From assembly GCA_015059305.1 (NCBI GenBank), contig SVAQ01000009.1, positions 1 through 49,729 of the forward strand: DNA of 49,729 bases, in the 5' to 3' direction. The stretch is from Bacillota bacterium. Its GTDB lineage: Bacteria > Bacillota_I > Bacilli_A > RF39 > UBA660. The notes below the pieces were generated by a model that searched no databases, was not told where the DNA came from, and was given only the letters and a program-made list of their open reading frames with translations. This document shows positions 34,088-42,896 of this stretch, piece after piece. How positions within the stretch are numbered: the stretch's first letter is position 1; each line of letters starts with the position of its first letter. Both the position numbers and the translations under genes were made by a program.

Positions 34088-34097
34088 CATCTTTTTT
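34070..34097. terminator. Bidirectional terminator in the ends of DUF1292 and the symporter gene
   Basis: AAAGATGCTA (34070-34079) pairs with TAGCATCTTT (34085-34094), T-run to 34097. Both arms are coding and give KDA at the ends of both proteins. Confidence 0.88.
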
Positions 34098-35279
34098 CAT
34101 GAAACGATCAACAAGTAAAGAAGCTGAAGTATCACCAAGAGCATTTAACATTGTAGCTGGAGCATCAGTTATCGTTGCTATGACAGTTAGGATTGGTAGT
34201 GCTGATAATGGAAATCCTAAAAGTGTAATAATACACATTTCTGAGATTGTTCCTCCGCCAACAGGGACTGCTGTAATTAATAAGGTTGCTATTAAAGCAA
34301 CAACAATAATTTCTATAATACTAATACTACTATTAAATAAATAAACTAAGAACATAATTTTAAATACACTATCAATTACAGATCCGTCCTTATGAAAGCT
34401 GGTTCCTAAAGAGGAAGTGGTTTTACTTACTTCATCTGAAACTCCTAATTTTTTAGTAACTGCGATGTTAATTGGTAAACAAGATGCTGAAGAACAAGTA
34501 CTTAAGGAAGTAAGTATAACGGGCATTGATTCCTTCCAAAACTTTCTTATACTTTTGCCAGAAATTTTAGCGATGATAGAATAGATTATAATGGCAAATA
34601 GAATTGATACTATTGTATAGTATATAAATACTTTTAGATAATCCGCTGCTATTTGCGCGCCTAAATTACCTACCATCGTAGCGAAGAAAGCGGCAATTCC
34701 AATGGGGGCATAGTACATAATTATCTGAATTACTTTCATTAATATTTCTTCAATACTTTCCAAAAGATTAATAAATGCATGTGCCTTTTCTCGGGATCTA
34801 TAAGCAGCAATACCTATAATTAATGAAATTAATATTAAAGCTATCATGTTATCTTTAGTTAGTAATTGATTAAAATCATTAACGGTAATCATGCTTGCTG
34901 TTCGTTCTAATATGTTTAAACTTTCTTCTTGAATTATCTCACTTTCAGAAAGTTCAATCGTATTAGCTTCTGAAACGAATTGATAGGTATGGGTAGTAAT
35001 TATACCAACAAAAACTGCTATTAATGACATTATTATAAATGCTAACAAAATATTTTTAAGTAGTTTAGCTACAGCTAATGGCTTTATTTTAGCAATTGAT
35101 AGTGTAATTGTAGTAAAAATAAGTGGAACTATAATCGTACTAAGAAGATTAATGAAAATATCTCCTAAAGGGGATAAAACAGCGGCTTTTTCTTTAAAAA
35201 TTAAGCCAATTATAAGCCCTACTATCATACTTAATATTAAGATGAATGAGGCTTTATAATTTTTAAAAAATTTTTTCAA
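34077..35279 (-). CDS. Dicarboxylate/amino acid:cation symporter (DAACS family)
   Basis: 400 residues, eight or more membrane helices with the two re-entrant loops of the GltP/DctA family: the serine-rich loop (LSTCSSASCLPINI) and the later PVGGGTISEMC region. These proteins import glutamate, aspartate or C4-dicarboxylates with protons or sodium. The serine motif differs slightly from the usual STxSSxATLP, so the substrate is open. The start is TTG 35279 with AGGTGAT seven bases upstream. Convergent with DUF1292. Confidence 0.92.
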   Translation of the reverse strand: MKKFFKNYKASFILILSMIVGLIIGLIFKEKAAVLSPLGDIFINLLSTIIVPLIFTTITLSIAKIKPLAVAKLLKNILLAFIIMSLIAVFVGIITTHTYQFVSEANTIELSESEIIQEESLNILERTASMITVNDFNQLLTKDNMIALILISLIIGIAAYRSREKAHAFINLLESIEEILMKVIQIIMYYAPIGIAAFFATMVGNLGAQIAADYLKVFIYYTIVSILFAIIIYSIIAKISGKSIRKFWKESMPVILTSLSTCSSASCLPINIAVTKKLGVSDEVSKTTSSLGTSFHKDGSVIDSVFKIMFLVYLFNSSISIIEIIVVALIATLLITAVPVGGGTISEMCIITLLGFPLSALPILTVIATITDAPATMLNALGDTSASLLVDRFMKKDASN

Positions 35280-35334
35280 AATATCACCTATTAAATTATA
35301 TTTATTATTGTAAAATTTTTTCCATTTATCTAAA

Positions 35335-35363
35335 TTGACTACGTATTTTTTATATGTTAATAT
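35335..35363 (+). promoter_or_regulatory. Promoter of rubrerythrin
   Basis: TTGACT (35335-35340), a 17-base spacer and TAATAT (35358-35363) with TG at 35355. Confidence 0.75.
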
Positions 35364-35392
35364 ATAAGTGTTATTGATTTAAGAGGTGAATT

Positions 35393-35932
35393 ATGGAATT
35401 AAAAGGTAGTAGAACTGAACAAAATTTAATGACTGCTTTTTCTGGAGAAAGTCAAGCTAGAAATAAGTATACTTATTATGCTTCTCAAGCAAAAAAAGAT
35501 GGTTATGAACAAATTGCTGCGATTTTTGAAGAAACAGCAAATAATGAAAAAGAACATGCTAAATTATGGTTTAAACAATTAAATAGTGGAAGTATACCTT
35601 CAACTATAGATAATTTAAAAGATGCTGCTAGTGGCGAAAATTATGAATGGACAGAAATGTATAAAGGTTTTGCTGAAGTAGCTAAAGAAGAAGGCTTTGA
35701 TGAAATTGCTTTCTTATTTGAAAAAGTTGGAGAAATTGAAAAACATCATGAAGAAAGATATCTTCAATTAGTTAAAGCGGTTGAAGATGATACTGTTTTC
35801 CATAAAGAACAAGAAGTAATTTGGATTTGTAGAAATTGCGGACATGTTTACTATGGAAAAGACGCATTAAAGGTATGTCCTGTATGTAAACATCCAGAAT
35901 CATATATGGAACTTAAAAGTACAAATTATTAA
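35393..35932 (+). CDS. rbr: Rubrerythrin
   Basis: 179 residues. Ferritin-like di-iron domain (about 1-135; ligand segments [22 protein letters not shown] and [11 protein letters not shown]), then a C-terminal rubredoxin domain with CRNC and CPVC. It reduces hydrogen peroxide in anaerobes and fits a strict anaerobe. It has its own strong promoter and no obvious terminator before the T-box region. Confidence 0.97.
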   Translation: MELKGSRTEQNLMTAFSGESQARNKYTYYASQAKKDGYEQIAAIFEETANNEKEHAKLWFKQLNSGSIPSTIDNLKDAASGENYEWTEMYKGFAEVAKEEGFDEIAFLFEKVGEIEKHHEERYLQLVKAVEDDTVFHKEQEVIWICRNCGHVYYGKDALKVCPVCKHPESYMELKSTNY

Positions 35933-35959
35933 TATACAATGATTTATTCTAAGTAGTTT

Positions 35960-36135
35960 TAGGAAATTAAAAGAGAATAATACATTTGGTGAAAGTATTA
36001 TAAAAACTTAAAATGAATTTCAAATAATGAGTATAATCGGGTAATAGCGTTAAATATTAAAAGTGTATGAAGACTTCATAAAGTAAGGTGGTACCGCGGG
36101 TATATATCTCGTCCTTATATTTATGAGGTCTTTTT
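35960..36135 (+). promoter_or_regulatory. T-box leader controlling pheST
   Basis: The conserved T-box sequence AAGGTGGTACCGCGGG is at 36085-36100. The terminator is AGACTTCATAAA (36071-36082) with TTTATGAGGTCT (36120-36131, one wobble), then a T-run. The alternative antiterminator is formed by the T-box stretch. A stem I hairpin is ATAATAC (35977-35983) with GTATTAT (35995-36001). A TTC at 36019-36021 could be the Phe specifier, but this is not certain. Uncharged tRNA binding would allow read-through into pheST. Confidence 0.88.
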
Positions 36136-36155
36136 ATTTTAAGGAAGGAAAAAAG

Positions 36156-37199
36156 ATGGAAGAAAAAACAAAAAATATACTAAATGAAGCTACAGAAAAA
36201 ATAGAAACGGCCTGTAGTCTTGAAGAAGTCAATGAAATAAAAGTAACATATTTAGGTAAAAAAGGACCAATCAGTGAACTTACAAGTCAAATGCGTGAAT
36301 TGAGTGTTGATGAAAAGAAAGTGTTTGGTAAAGCTTTAAACGAATTAAAACAAGAATTAACAACAATGATTGAAGCAAAAATTAAATTCTTTGAAGATGA
36401 AAAATTAAATGCTAAACTAGCGAATGAGCAAATAGATATTACTTTACCAGCAACTAAAATTCCAGTTGGCGCTCCAAATATATTAGAAAAAGTAATCGAA
36501 GAAGTAGAAGAAGTATTTATGTCACTGGGCTATGATGTAGTAGATGGTCCTGAAATTGAAGAGGACAAATATAATTTTGAATTATTAAATATCCCTCTAG
36601 GTCATCCTGCAAGAGATGCTCAAGATACTTTTTATATTGAAGATGAGAGAATTTTACTTCGTAGTCAAACGTCTCCAGTTCAGGCAAGAACAATGATAGC
36701 AGCTGGTGGTGATAAACCTGTTAGAATGATTTGTCCTGGTAAAACTTATCGTCGTGATAGTGATGATGCAACTCATTCTCATCAATTTATGCAAATTGAA
36801 GGTTTATTAGTAGATAAAGATATTAAATTATCTGATTTAAAAGGAACGTTCGATGTAATCGTAAAAAAACTATTTGGCGATGATATTGAAACAAGATTTA
36901 GACCAAGTTATTATCAATTTACCGAACCTTCAGTAGAAACTGATATAACCTGTTTTGCTTGTAAGGGTAAAGGCTGTAGTTTATGTAAAAATACAGGTTG
37001 GATAACCGTAAGCGGTGCTGGTATGGTTCACCCAAATGTACTAAGAAATTGTGGATACGATCCTACTGTATGGTCTGGTTTTGCATTTGGTTTCGGAGCT
37101 GAAAGATTGGCTATGCTTAAATACGGTATTAATGATATAAGAACTTTCTATAATACAGATTTAAGAGAGTCAAAAACATTTGATAGAAGGGATGTGTAA
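36156..37199 (+). CDS. pheS: Phenylalanyl-tRNA synthetase alpha chain
   Basis: 347 residues. N-terminal coiled coil (about 1-85), then the class II catalytic core with GHPARDAQDTFY, RTHTSPVQAR-type (LLRSQTSPVQAR) and FGFGAERLAM. CFACKGKGC..C is seen near residue 265. ATG 36156 is the start (AAGGAAGG upstream); an in-frame ATG at 36123 lies in the T-box terminator and is not a start. Forms alpha2beta2 with PheT. Confidence 0.96.
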   Translation: MEEKTKNILNEATEKIETACSLEEVNEIKVTYLGKKGPISELTSQMRELSVDEKKVFGKALNELKQELTTMIEAKIKFFEDEKLNAKLANEQIDITLPATKIPVGAPNILEKVIEEVEEVFMSLGYDVVDGPEIEEDKYNFELLNIPLGHPARDAQDTFYIEDERILLRSQTSPVQARTMIAAGGDKPVRMICPGKTYRRDSDDATHSHQFMQIEGLLVDKDIKLSDLKGTFDVIVKKLFGDDIETRFRPSYYQFTEPSVETDITCFACKGKGCSLCKNTGWITVSGAGMVHPNVLRNCGYDPTVWSGFAFGFGAERLAMLKYGINDIRTFYNTDLRESKTFDRRDV

Positions 37200-37201
37200 A
37201 A

Positions 37202-39568
37202 ATGATAAATCTAGATTGGGTAAAAGATTATATTGATATTGCAGATGAAGATTTAAAAGAATTGGCAGTAAAAATTACTAAAGCAGGTATTAATGTAGAA
37301 AAAGTAATTTCATCACGCATTGATAATATAGTAATTGGCAAGGTTCTAAGTTGTGTAGACCATCCAAATAGTGATCATTTACACATTTGCGAAGTAGATT
37401 TAGGGAGCAACGTGGAGCAAATTGTTTGCGGAGCTCCAAATGTTAAAGAAGGTATTAAAGTAATAGTAGCATTACCTGGATGTATTTTACCTGGTGATTT
37501 TAAAATTGAAAAAGGCGTAATTCGTGGTGTTGAATCTAATGGGATGATTTGTGCTTTATATGAATTGGGTTTAGAAGAAAAGAACGAAGAAACCCATGCA
37601 AAAGGAATTGCAATTTTAGATACAGATTTAGAACCTGGAACAGACGCTAATATTTATCTTGGAACTGATACTACAACTTATGAATTAGATATTCATAAAC
37701 ATCGTAACAATGATTGCTATTACCATATTGGTTTTGCATATGAAATAGCATCAATATTAAATAAAAAAGTAACATTACCTGAAAGTGATCATAAAGAGTG
37801 TGCTGAAGATATAGCAGATTATATGAGTATAGAAGTTGATACTGATAAGTGTCCTTATTATACTGCTAAAATGGTGAAAAATGTTAAGATTGGCGAATCT
37901 CCAAAATTTATTAAACAAAGACTCGCTGCTGTTGGTTTAAGATCCATTAATAACGTAGTAGATATTTCTAATTACGTAATGCTAGAGTATGGTCAACCAC
38001 TTCATTTCTTTGATAAAAATAAATTAGGAAATAAAATCTTAGTTAGAGATGCACGTGAGGGTGAACAAATAATTACTTTAGATGGAAATCAAAGAGTTTT
38101 ATGTGAAGCTGACATAGTTATTACGGATGGCGATAAGCCTGTATGTATTGCTGGCGTAATGGGCGGAGAAAACACAGAAGTTGATGAAAATACAGTTGAT
38201 GTATTAATTGAAAGTGCTATTTTTGATGCTACAGCAATTCGATATACAGCAGCTCGCCTTGATTTGAGAAGTGAAGCTTCAATTAGATATGGTAAAGGTC
38301 TTTCTTTTGAATATACTGATGCCGCAATTGAAAGAGCGTGTTATTTGCTAGAAAAATATGCCGGTGCTACTGTTTTAAAAGGAACTTTGAAACACGATGT
38401 AGTAAATAAAGATAAAAAAGTAGTAAATTTTATTACTAAAGAAGTAAATACGCTTCTTGGTATGCAATTAACTGATAAAGATATTGAGCATGAATTAGAA
38501 AGATTAGATTTTAAATATACAAATGATGAAGGTAATTTTAGTGTTGAAATACCTTATCGTCGTTTGGATATTGACCCAAATGTTAATGATATTGCTGAAG
38601 AAATTGGTCGTTTATATGGATATCAAAATCTTGCTTCAACACTTCCTTTGGTACCGTCTCGTCGCGGTGTTTATGTTGGGGATGTAAAAATAAGAAAAGA
38701 AATTTCTAAAAGATTACGATCATTAGGATTAAATGAGACAAAAACATATACACTAGTTAGTCCAGATATTGATTCGTTATTTAAATATCAAGATGTAACA
38801 GCAATTAAATTACCGAATCCAATGAGTATTGATAAGTCAATAATAAGAACTTCGTTACTAGGATCTTTAATGGAAGTTTTTGAATATAATAAAGCTCGTA
38901 ACGTCAAAGACATAATGCTATATGAAATTGCCAAAACTTATGATGTTAATTATAAAGAAGATACAAAGGTGGCAATGTTAATTAAAGGTAATTATTTAGT
39001 TAATAATTGGCAAAATACTACAACTAAGTGCGATTTTTATTTATTAAAAGGCATTGTAGAAAACTTACTTGATTATTTAGGATTTAAAAATCGCTATACT
39101 TTTGTTAAGGATATAATTAATAGTGTACATCCTGGAATTGGTGCAAAAATTATATTAGACCGTGAAGAGATTGGTATAATTGGTCGTGTTCATCCTAGTG
39201 TTCAAAAAGAAGATGTTTATGTGGCTGAATTATCATTGACTAAATTATATGAAAAACAAATAAAAGCAATTAAATTTAAAGAAGCTTCAAAATACCCAGA
39301 TATTGTTAAGGATGTTGCTTTTGTAGTGAGTAACGATGTTGAAAGCGAAATAATTAAAAAGCAAATAAAAAGTTCTGGGGGAAAAATTCTTGATACAATT
39401 GATGTTTTTGATATATATAACAACATCGAAGATGGTAAAAAATCAATTGCATTTAAGCTTACATTTAAAGATGCAACTAGAACGTTGCAAGATGATGAAG
39501 TAATGGCTGTCTTTAATAAAATAATTTCTGATGTCGAAGAAAAAGTAGGAGCAAAATTAAGAGGTTAA
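37202..39568 (+). CDS. pheT: Phenylalanyl-tRNA synthetase beta chain
   Basis: 788 residues, full length: N-terminal OB/tRNA-binding domain (about 38-150, CSMICAxxELGL-type site GMICALYELGL), B3/B4 editing domain (about 200-380), B5 and the catalytic-like core, then a C-terminal FDX-ACB anticodon-binding domain (about 695-788). It starts 2 bases after pheS. The stop codon lies in the left arm of a terminator. Confidence 0.96.
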   Translation: MINLDWVKDYIDIADEDLKELAVKITKAGINVEKVISSRIDNIVIGKVLSCVDHPNSDHLHICEVDLGSNVEQIVCGAPNVKEGIKVIVALPGCILPGDFKIEKGVIRGVESNGMICALYELGLEEKNEETHAKGIAILDTDLEPGTDANIYLGTDTTTYELDIHKHRNNDCYYHIGFAYEIASILNKKVTLPESDHKECAEDIADYMSIEVDTDKCPYYTAKMVKNVKIGESPKFIKQRLAAVGLRSINNVVDISNYVMLEYGQPLHFFDKNKLGNKILVRDAREGEQIITLDGNQRVLCEADIVITDGDKPVCIAGVMGGENTEVDENTVDVLIESAIFDATAIRYTAARLDLRSEASIRYGKGLSFEYTDAAIERACYLLEKYAGATVLKGTLKHDVVNKDKKVVNFITKEVNTLLGMQLTDKDIEHELERLDFKYTNDEGNFSVEIPYRRLDIDPNVNDIAEEIGRLYGYQNLASTLPLVPSRRGVYVGDVKIRKEISKRLRSLGLNETKTYTLVSPDIDSLFKYQDVTAIKLPNPMSIDKSIIRTSLLGSLMEVFEYNKARNVKDIMLYEIAKTYDVNYKEDTKVAMLIKGNYLVNNWQNTTTKCDFYLLKGIVENLLDYLGFKNRYTFVKDIINSVHPGIGAKIILDREEIGIIGRVHPSVQKEDVYVAELSLTKLYEKQIKAIKFKEASKYPDIVKDVAFVVSNDVESEIIKKQIKSSGGKILDTIDVFDIYNNIEDGKKSIAFKLTFKDATRTLQDDEVMAVFNKIISDVEEKVGAKLRG

Positions 39569-39591
39569 AATCCAGGATTCCTGGATTTTTT
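39567..39591 (+). terminator. Rho-independent terminator after pheT
   Basis: AAAATCCAGG (39567-39576) pairs with CCTGGATTTT (39580-39589), loop ATT, then T to 39591. Confidence 0.92.
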
Positions 39592-39593
39592 GT

Positions 39594-39622
39594 TTGACAT
39601 AACATATAATTGAGTTGATAAT
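39594..39622 (+). promoter_or_regulatory. Promoter of the ttcA-like gene
   Basis: TTGACA (39594-39599), a 17-base spacer and GATAAT (39617-39622). Only six bases separate the -10 from the ATG at 39629. Confidence 0.7.
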
Positions 39623-39628
39623 AAAAGT

Positions 39629-40435
39629 ATGAAAGCAAAAGAAGTAGAAAGAAGTATATTAACAAGCTATCGGAAACAAATATTTAGACCATTTACAAAA
39701 GCAATTACGGACTATAATCTTTTAGAGGACGGTGATAAAATTGCTGTTTGTATAAGTGGTGGTAAAGATTCTTTGGTTTTGGCAAAATGTATGCAAGAAA
39801 TACAAAAGCATGGTAAGAAGAAAATCGAGTGTATCTTTATGGTAATGAATCCTGGCTATAGTGATGATAATTTAAAGCAAATTATTGAAAGTACAAAAGA
39901 AATAGGAATTGAAGTTACAGTTGTTAATTCACTGATCTTTTCAGCCGTAAAAAATTCTGGTCATAAATCTCCTTGTTATATTTGCGCTAAAATGCGTCGA
40001 GGTTGTTTATATAGTGCAGCTCAAAACCTTGGCTGTAATAAAATTGCCTTGGGTCATCATTTTGATGACGTAATTGAAACAACTGCCTTATCCATCTTTT
40101 ACAATGGAATATTTAATACTATGTTGCCAATGCTTGATAGTCAAAACTTTGAAGGTATGAAACTTATTAGGCCTCTTTATTTAGTGAGAGAAAATGATAT
40201 TATAAATTTTGTGAAAAAGCATAATATAAAATGTAGTCCTTGTAATTGTCCTTTAAAAAAAGAAGATTCTAAAAGAGCAAAGGTAAAAGAAATAATAAAA
40301 AATTTAAAAGAAGAAAATGATCTGATTGACTATAATATATTTAAAAGTTCAGAAAATGTTGAAATTGATTATGTAAGAGGTTTTATCAGGAATAAAAAAC
40401 ACTATAATCGCGAGGATTTTTTTGACAAATTCTAA
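39629..40435 (+). CDS. TtcA-like tRNA 2-thiolation ATPase
   Basis: 268 residues. PP-loop VCISGGKDSL (about residues 34-43); the two metal/cluster-type Cys motif CYICAKMRRG (about 112-121) and GHHFDDVIET downstream. TtcA-type enzymes thiolate C32 of tRNA with a 4Fe-4S cluster; the family also includes close relatives with other tRNA positions. Two further cysteines (CSPCNC, near 205) could be cluster ligands. No Shine-Dalgarno sequence precedes the ATG and the promoter is too close for a leader. Confidence 0.85.
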   Translation: MKAKEVERSILTSYRKQIFRPFTKAITDYNLLEDGDKIAVCISGGKDSLVLAKCMQEIQKHGKKKIECIFMVMNPGYSDDNLKQIIESTKEIGIEVTVVNSLIFSAVKNSGHKSPCYICAKMRRGCLYSAAQNLGCNKIALGHHFDDVIETTALSIFYNGIFNTMLPMLDSQNFEGMKLIRPLYLVRENDIINFVKKHNIKCSPCNCPLKKEDSKRAKVKEIIKNLKEENDLIDYNIFKSSENVEIDYVRGFIRNKKHYNREDFFDKF

Positions 40436-40449
40436 TATTATGATATAAT
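40422..40449 (+). promoter_or_regulatory. Strong promoter of the tetR operon
   Basis: TTGACA (40422-40427), a 16-base spacer and TATAAT (40444-40449) with TGA. The -35 lies in the last codons of the upstream gene. An inverted repeat TATGATA (40439-40445) / TATCATA (40462-40468) flanks the -10 and could be the regulator's own operator. Confidence 0.8.
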
Positions 40450-40489
40450 GGAAACATAAGTTATCATATAGTAGGGGATGGGATCATAT

Positions 40490-41038
40490 ATGGCAAAAGC
40501 AATTGCTCTTACAAAGGAAAACATTGTAAGATCAGCGGTAAAATTAATTAATAAAAACGGGTGGGATGCGTTAAACGCACGTAGTCTTGCAAAACATATT
40601 GGTATAAGTACTAAACCACTTTATCGTATTTATGAAAATATGGACGAAATAAAGAAGGATGTTCTAGTAGAAATTTACCGGCAATATGATGAATTTATAA
40701 CAAGTAAGATAGATAATAAAAAAGCATTATTAACTTTATGTATAGCATATGTTGAATTTGCTAATGATTATAAAAATCTTTTTATAAGCTTATTTTTATC
40801 AGATAATTTAAAGTGGAAAAAGATTGAAGACGTATTTGATGAAAAATGGAATCAAGGAGCAATTATTAATTTAGTTAATAAACATGGCTTTAGTTTTGAT
40901 GATGCAAAGGAGCTTTTTTTACACATGTGGCTTTATTCAAACGGTCTTGCAACATTAATTGCTACAAATCAAATTAAACTTGATGAAGAAAAGATTATGG
41001 TAAGACTTGTTAAAATTTATAAAAATTTAGTTAAATAG
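40490..41038 (+). CDS. TetR family transcriptional regulator
   Basis: 182 residues from ATG 40490. N-terminal HTH (about 23-45, ARSLAKHIGISTKPLYRIYENMDE), then a helical ligand domain of the TetR_C_33 type or similar. The ATG at 40478 is directly behind the GGGG and therefore less likely. It is co-transcribed with the thioredoxin-like gene 10 bases downstream; the ligand is unknown. Confidence 0.88.
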   Translation: MAKAIALTKENIVRSAVKLINKNGWDALNARSLAKHIGISTKPLYRIYENMDEIKKDVLVEIYRQYDEFITSKIDNKKALLTLCIAYVEFANDYKNLFISLFLSDNLKWKKIEDVFDEKWNQGAIINLVNKHGFSFDDAKELFLHMWLYSNGLATLIATNQIKLDEEKIMVRLVKIYKNLVK

Positions 41039-41048
41039 TGGAGATATA

Positions 41049-41585
41049 ATGAAAAAAATTACAATTATTTTGTGTATGCTATTTACCGTTTTCATAAGTA
41101 TGTTTTCAGTAGATGCTAGCGAGAAAGTTACGGTTTATATTTTTACAAAAGCTGATGAGCCAATTTGTGATAAAACAATTGAATATTTTAAAACTTTGCA
41201 TAAAGAATTTAATAAATATTTTGAATATGAAGAATATCAGGTATGGGATGCCCAGTGGAAAGAAGATTCTTTTAATAGAGAGTTAGCTGAAAGAGTCGCT
41301 CAAAAATTTAATGATGAAATAATTGGCGCTCCATATATAGTAATTGGAAGTAATTATCGATTTGATGAATATAGTGAAGAATTAAACGATGAAATAAAAG
41401 ATGCTATATTAGCAGAGTATGATAACGAAAATTATTCTGATTTAGTTAAGCGTACTTCGATTGACTTAAAAGATGAGAGATCTAAAGAGGGAATTTATAC
41501 TGGTGCAATTTTAATTGGAGTTTCAACTTTACTTATTACAATTATTCTTTTAGCAAGAAAAGCAAATAAAAAAAATAAGGATTAA
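41049..41585 (+). CDS. Exported thioredoxin-like membrane protein without CxxC
   Basis: 178 residues: signal peptide (1-24, VDASEK), a thioredoxin/glutaredoxin-like start (VTVYIFTKADEPICDKTIEYF) in which the first cysteine of the CxxC is replaced by Glu, a cis-proline-like GAPYIVIG segment, and a C-terminal membrane helix (about 149-168) with a basic tail. It probably cannot do dithiol chemistry and may act as a chaperone or through the one Cys. Operon with the TetR gene. Confidence 0.7.
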   Translation: MKKITIILCMLFTVFISMFSVDASEKVTVYIFTKADEPICDKTIEYFKTLHKEFNKYFEYEEYQVWDAQWKEDSFNRELAERVAQKFNDEIIGAPYIVIGSNYRFDEYSEELNDEIKDAILAEYDNENYSDLVKRTSIDLKDERSKEGIYTGAILIGVSTLLITIILLARKANKKNKD

Positions 41586-41606
41586 ATTAAAATCCTTATT
41601 TTTTAT
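41571..41606. terminator. Bidirectional terminator
   Basis: AAAAATAAGGATT (41571-41583) pairs with AATCCTTATTTTT (41591-41603), followed by T on both strands. The plus gene ends inside it; the minus gene ends at its edge. Confidence 0.85.
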
Positions 41607-42655
41607 TGTGCTATATCAAATTTATTAATTTCGTATTCACGAGTTTTATCGCTACGAATATAATATGATAACTTTAAGTTTTCGTCAGAATCAACAGGAC
41701 CAGTTGAAGAAGCGTCTGCAACATATACTTTAACGTGAATTGCATAACCTACTAGGCCTTTTACTTCAGCATTTAAGATTGAAATATAACGTGGATACGC
41801 AACAATTTTTGCTCCATTTGGGAAGTTCTTTTCAAGTGCTGATTGCAATTGAGTTTTTAATCTAGTGTAATCTGCATCATATAATGCGTTAACTGGGCTT
41901 TGTACTGTATCATTATCCCACAAATCTCTGTCTAAGGCACAACCATTAATTTCGTCACCAACAATCACTGCGATTGGATAATAGTGCTTATTAGTATTAA
42001 CTGTTAAATCACCATAATTACAAACTGCTGGGGTTGGTTCGGTTGATTGTCCAGCGCCGATTGTTAAATTTACTGATTGAATATCTGATGCATTTCCAGT
42101 TTCGTCTTTAGCCAAAATTTTAATTGAATATTTTCCATCTTCAGTAAATGAAGCGTAGTCTATTGGATTTCCATATTGGTCAAGAGATTCTGAGTAGTAC
42201 TCAACAATACAATCGCCACCAGAGTTATCTTCACAAGTTAATAGAAAATCTGAAATTTCGTATATACCACCAGATTCTATTTCTAAATCTTGTAACGTTA
42301 ATACAGGTGGAGTAGTATCTACTACATTAACTTTAATTTCTGCGGAACCTTGACCTTCTGCTGTAACGGTTACTATATATTCTCCAACAGTTGTAATATC
42401 AAAATCACCGATTGTAACTAAATTTTCATCAAAGTTTTCAAATTTAGTGAAAAAGTCCATTTTTTCTGGCCATTCACTATTTACTTCGATATCAAATGAT
42501 TCTTTTAGCTCTAAAACGACGTCGCTTTTTTTATTTTTTCCTGCTGCAATTAATACAAATAAAATTATTATTAAAAGTACGCCAGCAGCTATCACACCAT
42601 ACTTAATCAAAGTGCCGCGATCTTTACGTACTTTTCCATTAAAAAATTTTCCCAT
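41603..42655 (-). CDS. Membrane-anchored Ig-like protein, unknown
   Basis: 350 residues: a basic cytoplasmic start (1-18), a membrane helix (19-40), Ig-like DUF5011-type domains (about 46-111 and 115-198, with DTTPPVLTL and KDETGNAS), a linker (STEPTPA) and a C-terminal domain (about 208-350) with two cysteines that I do not recognise. The Ig-like domains are like those of the two SGNH proteins at 20886 and 25534, but the SGNH part is absent. It has its own promoter and no operon partner. Confidence 0.75.
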   Translation of the reverse strand: MGKFFNGKVRKDRGTLIKYGVIAAGVLLIIILFVLIAAGKNKKSDVVLELKESFDIEVNSEWPEKMDFFTKFENFDENLVTIGDFDITTVGEYIVTVTAEGQGSAEIKVNVVDTTPPVLTLQDLEIESGGIYEISDFLLTCEDNSGGDCIVEYYSESLDQYGNPIDYASFTEDGKYSIKILAKDETGNASDIQSVNLTIGAGQSTEPTPAVCNYGDLTVNTNKHYYPIAVIVGDEINGCALDRDLWDNDTVQSPVNALYDADYTRLKTQLQSALEKNFPNGAKIVAYPRYISILNAEVKGLVGYAIHVKVYVADASSTGPVDSDENLKLSYYIRSDKTREYEINKFDIAQ

Positions 42656-42675
42656 AATTCTCTATCCTCATAATA

Positions 42676-42704
42676 ATAATATCACTAAATGTCTAGGCAA
42701 GCAA
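42676..42704 (-). promoter_or_regulatory. Promoter of the Ig-like protein gene
   Basis: On the minus strand: TTGCTT, a 17-base spacer ending in TGA, then TATTAT. Confidence 0.6.
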
Positions 42705-42809
42705 TTAAAAAATATAAAGTATTAACATTTTATTTATATTAATGAAAGAAAATTTCTATTTAATAATATAATAAATAAACAAATAATTTTAATAAAATTA
42801 AGGAATTGC

Positions 42810-42838
42810 TTGTATATTTCAACTTTTTATGTTAGTAT
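42810..42838 (+). promoter_or_regulatory. Promoter of rplK-rplA
   Basis: TTGTAT (42810-42815), a 17-base spacer and TAGTAT (42833-42838) with a TG at 42830. Confidence 0.6.
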
Positions 42839-42860
42839 TTTAGTTGCAATTTATTTGCGT

Positions 42861-42896
42861 TAAGTGGGAGGGAAGAGCGGATGCCCATACCACTTA
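42861..42896 (+). promoter_or_regulatory. Leader hairpin of rplK-rplA, possible L1 site
   Basis: TAAGTGG (42861-42867) pairs with CCACTTA (42890-42896), with TGGG/CCCA and a GATGCCC segment in the loop. L1 autoregulates its operon by binding a mimic of its 23S site near the start of rplK; the GGGAGGG...GATGCC pattern fits that site. Assignment is inferred from position and motif. Confidence 0.5.

Noticed and set aside
34081..34344. 87-codon plus-strand frame opposite the symporter
   Set aside because: Lies fully inside the symporter gene; composition follows the antisense of a membrane protein.
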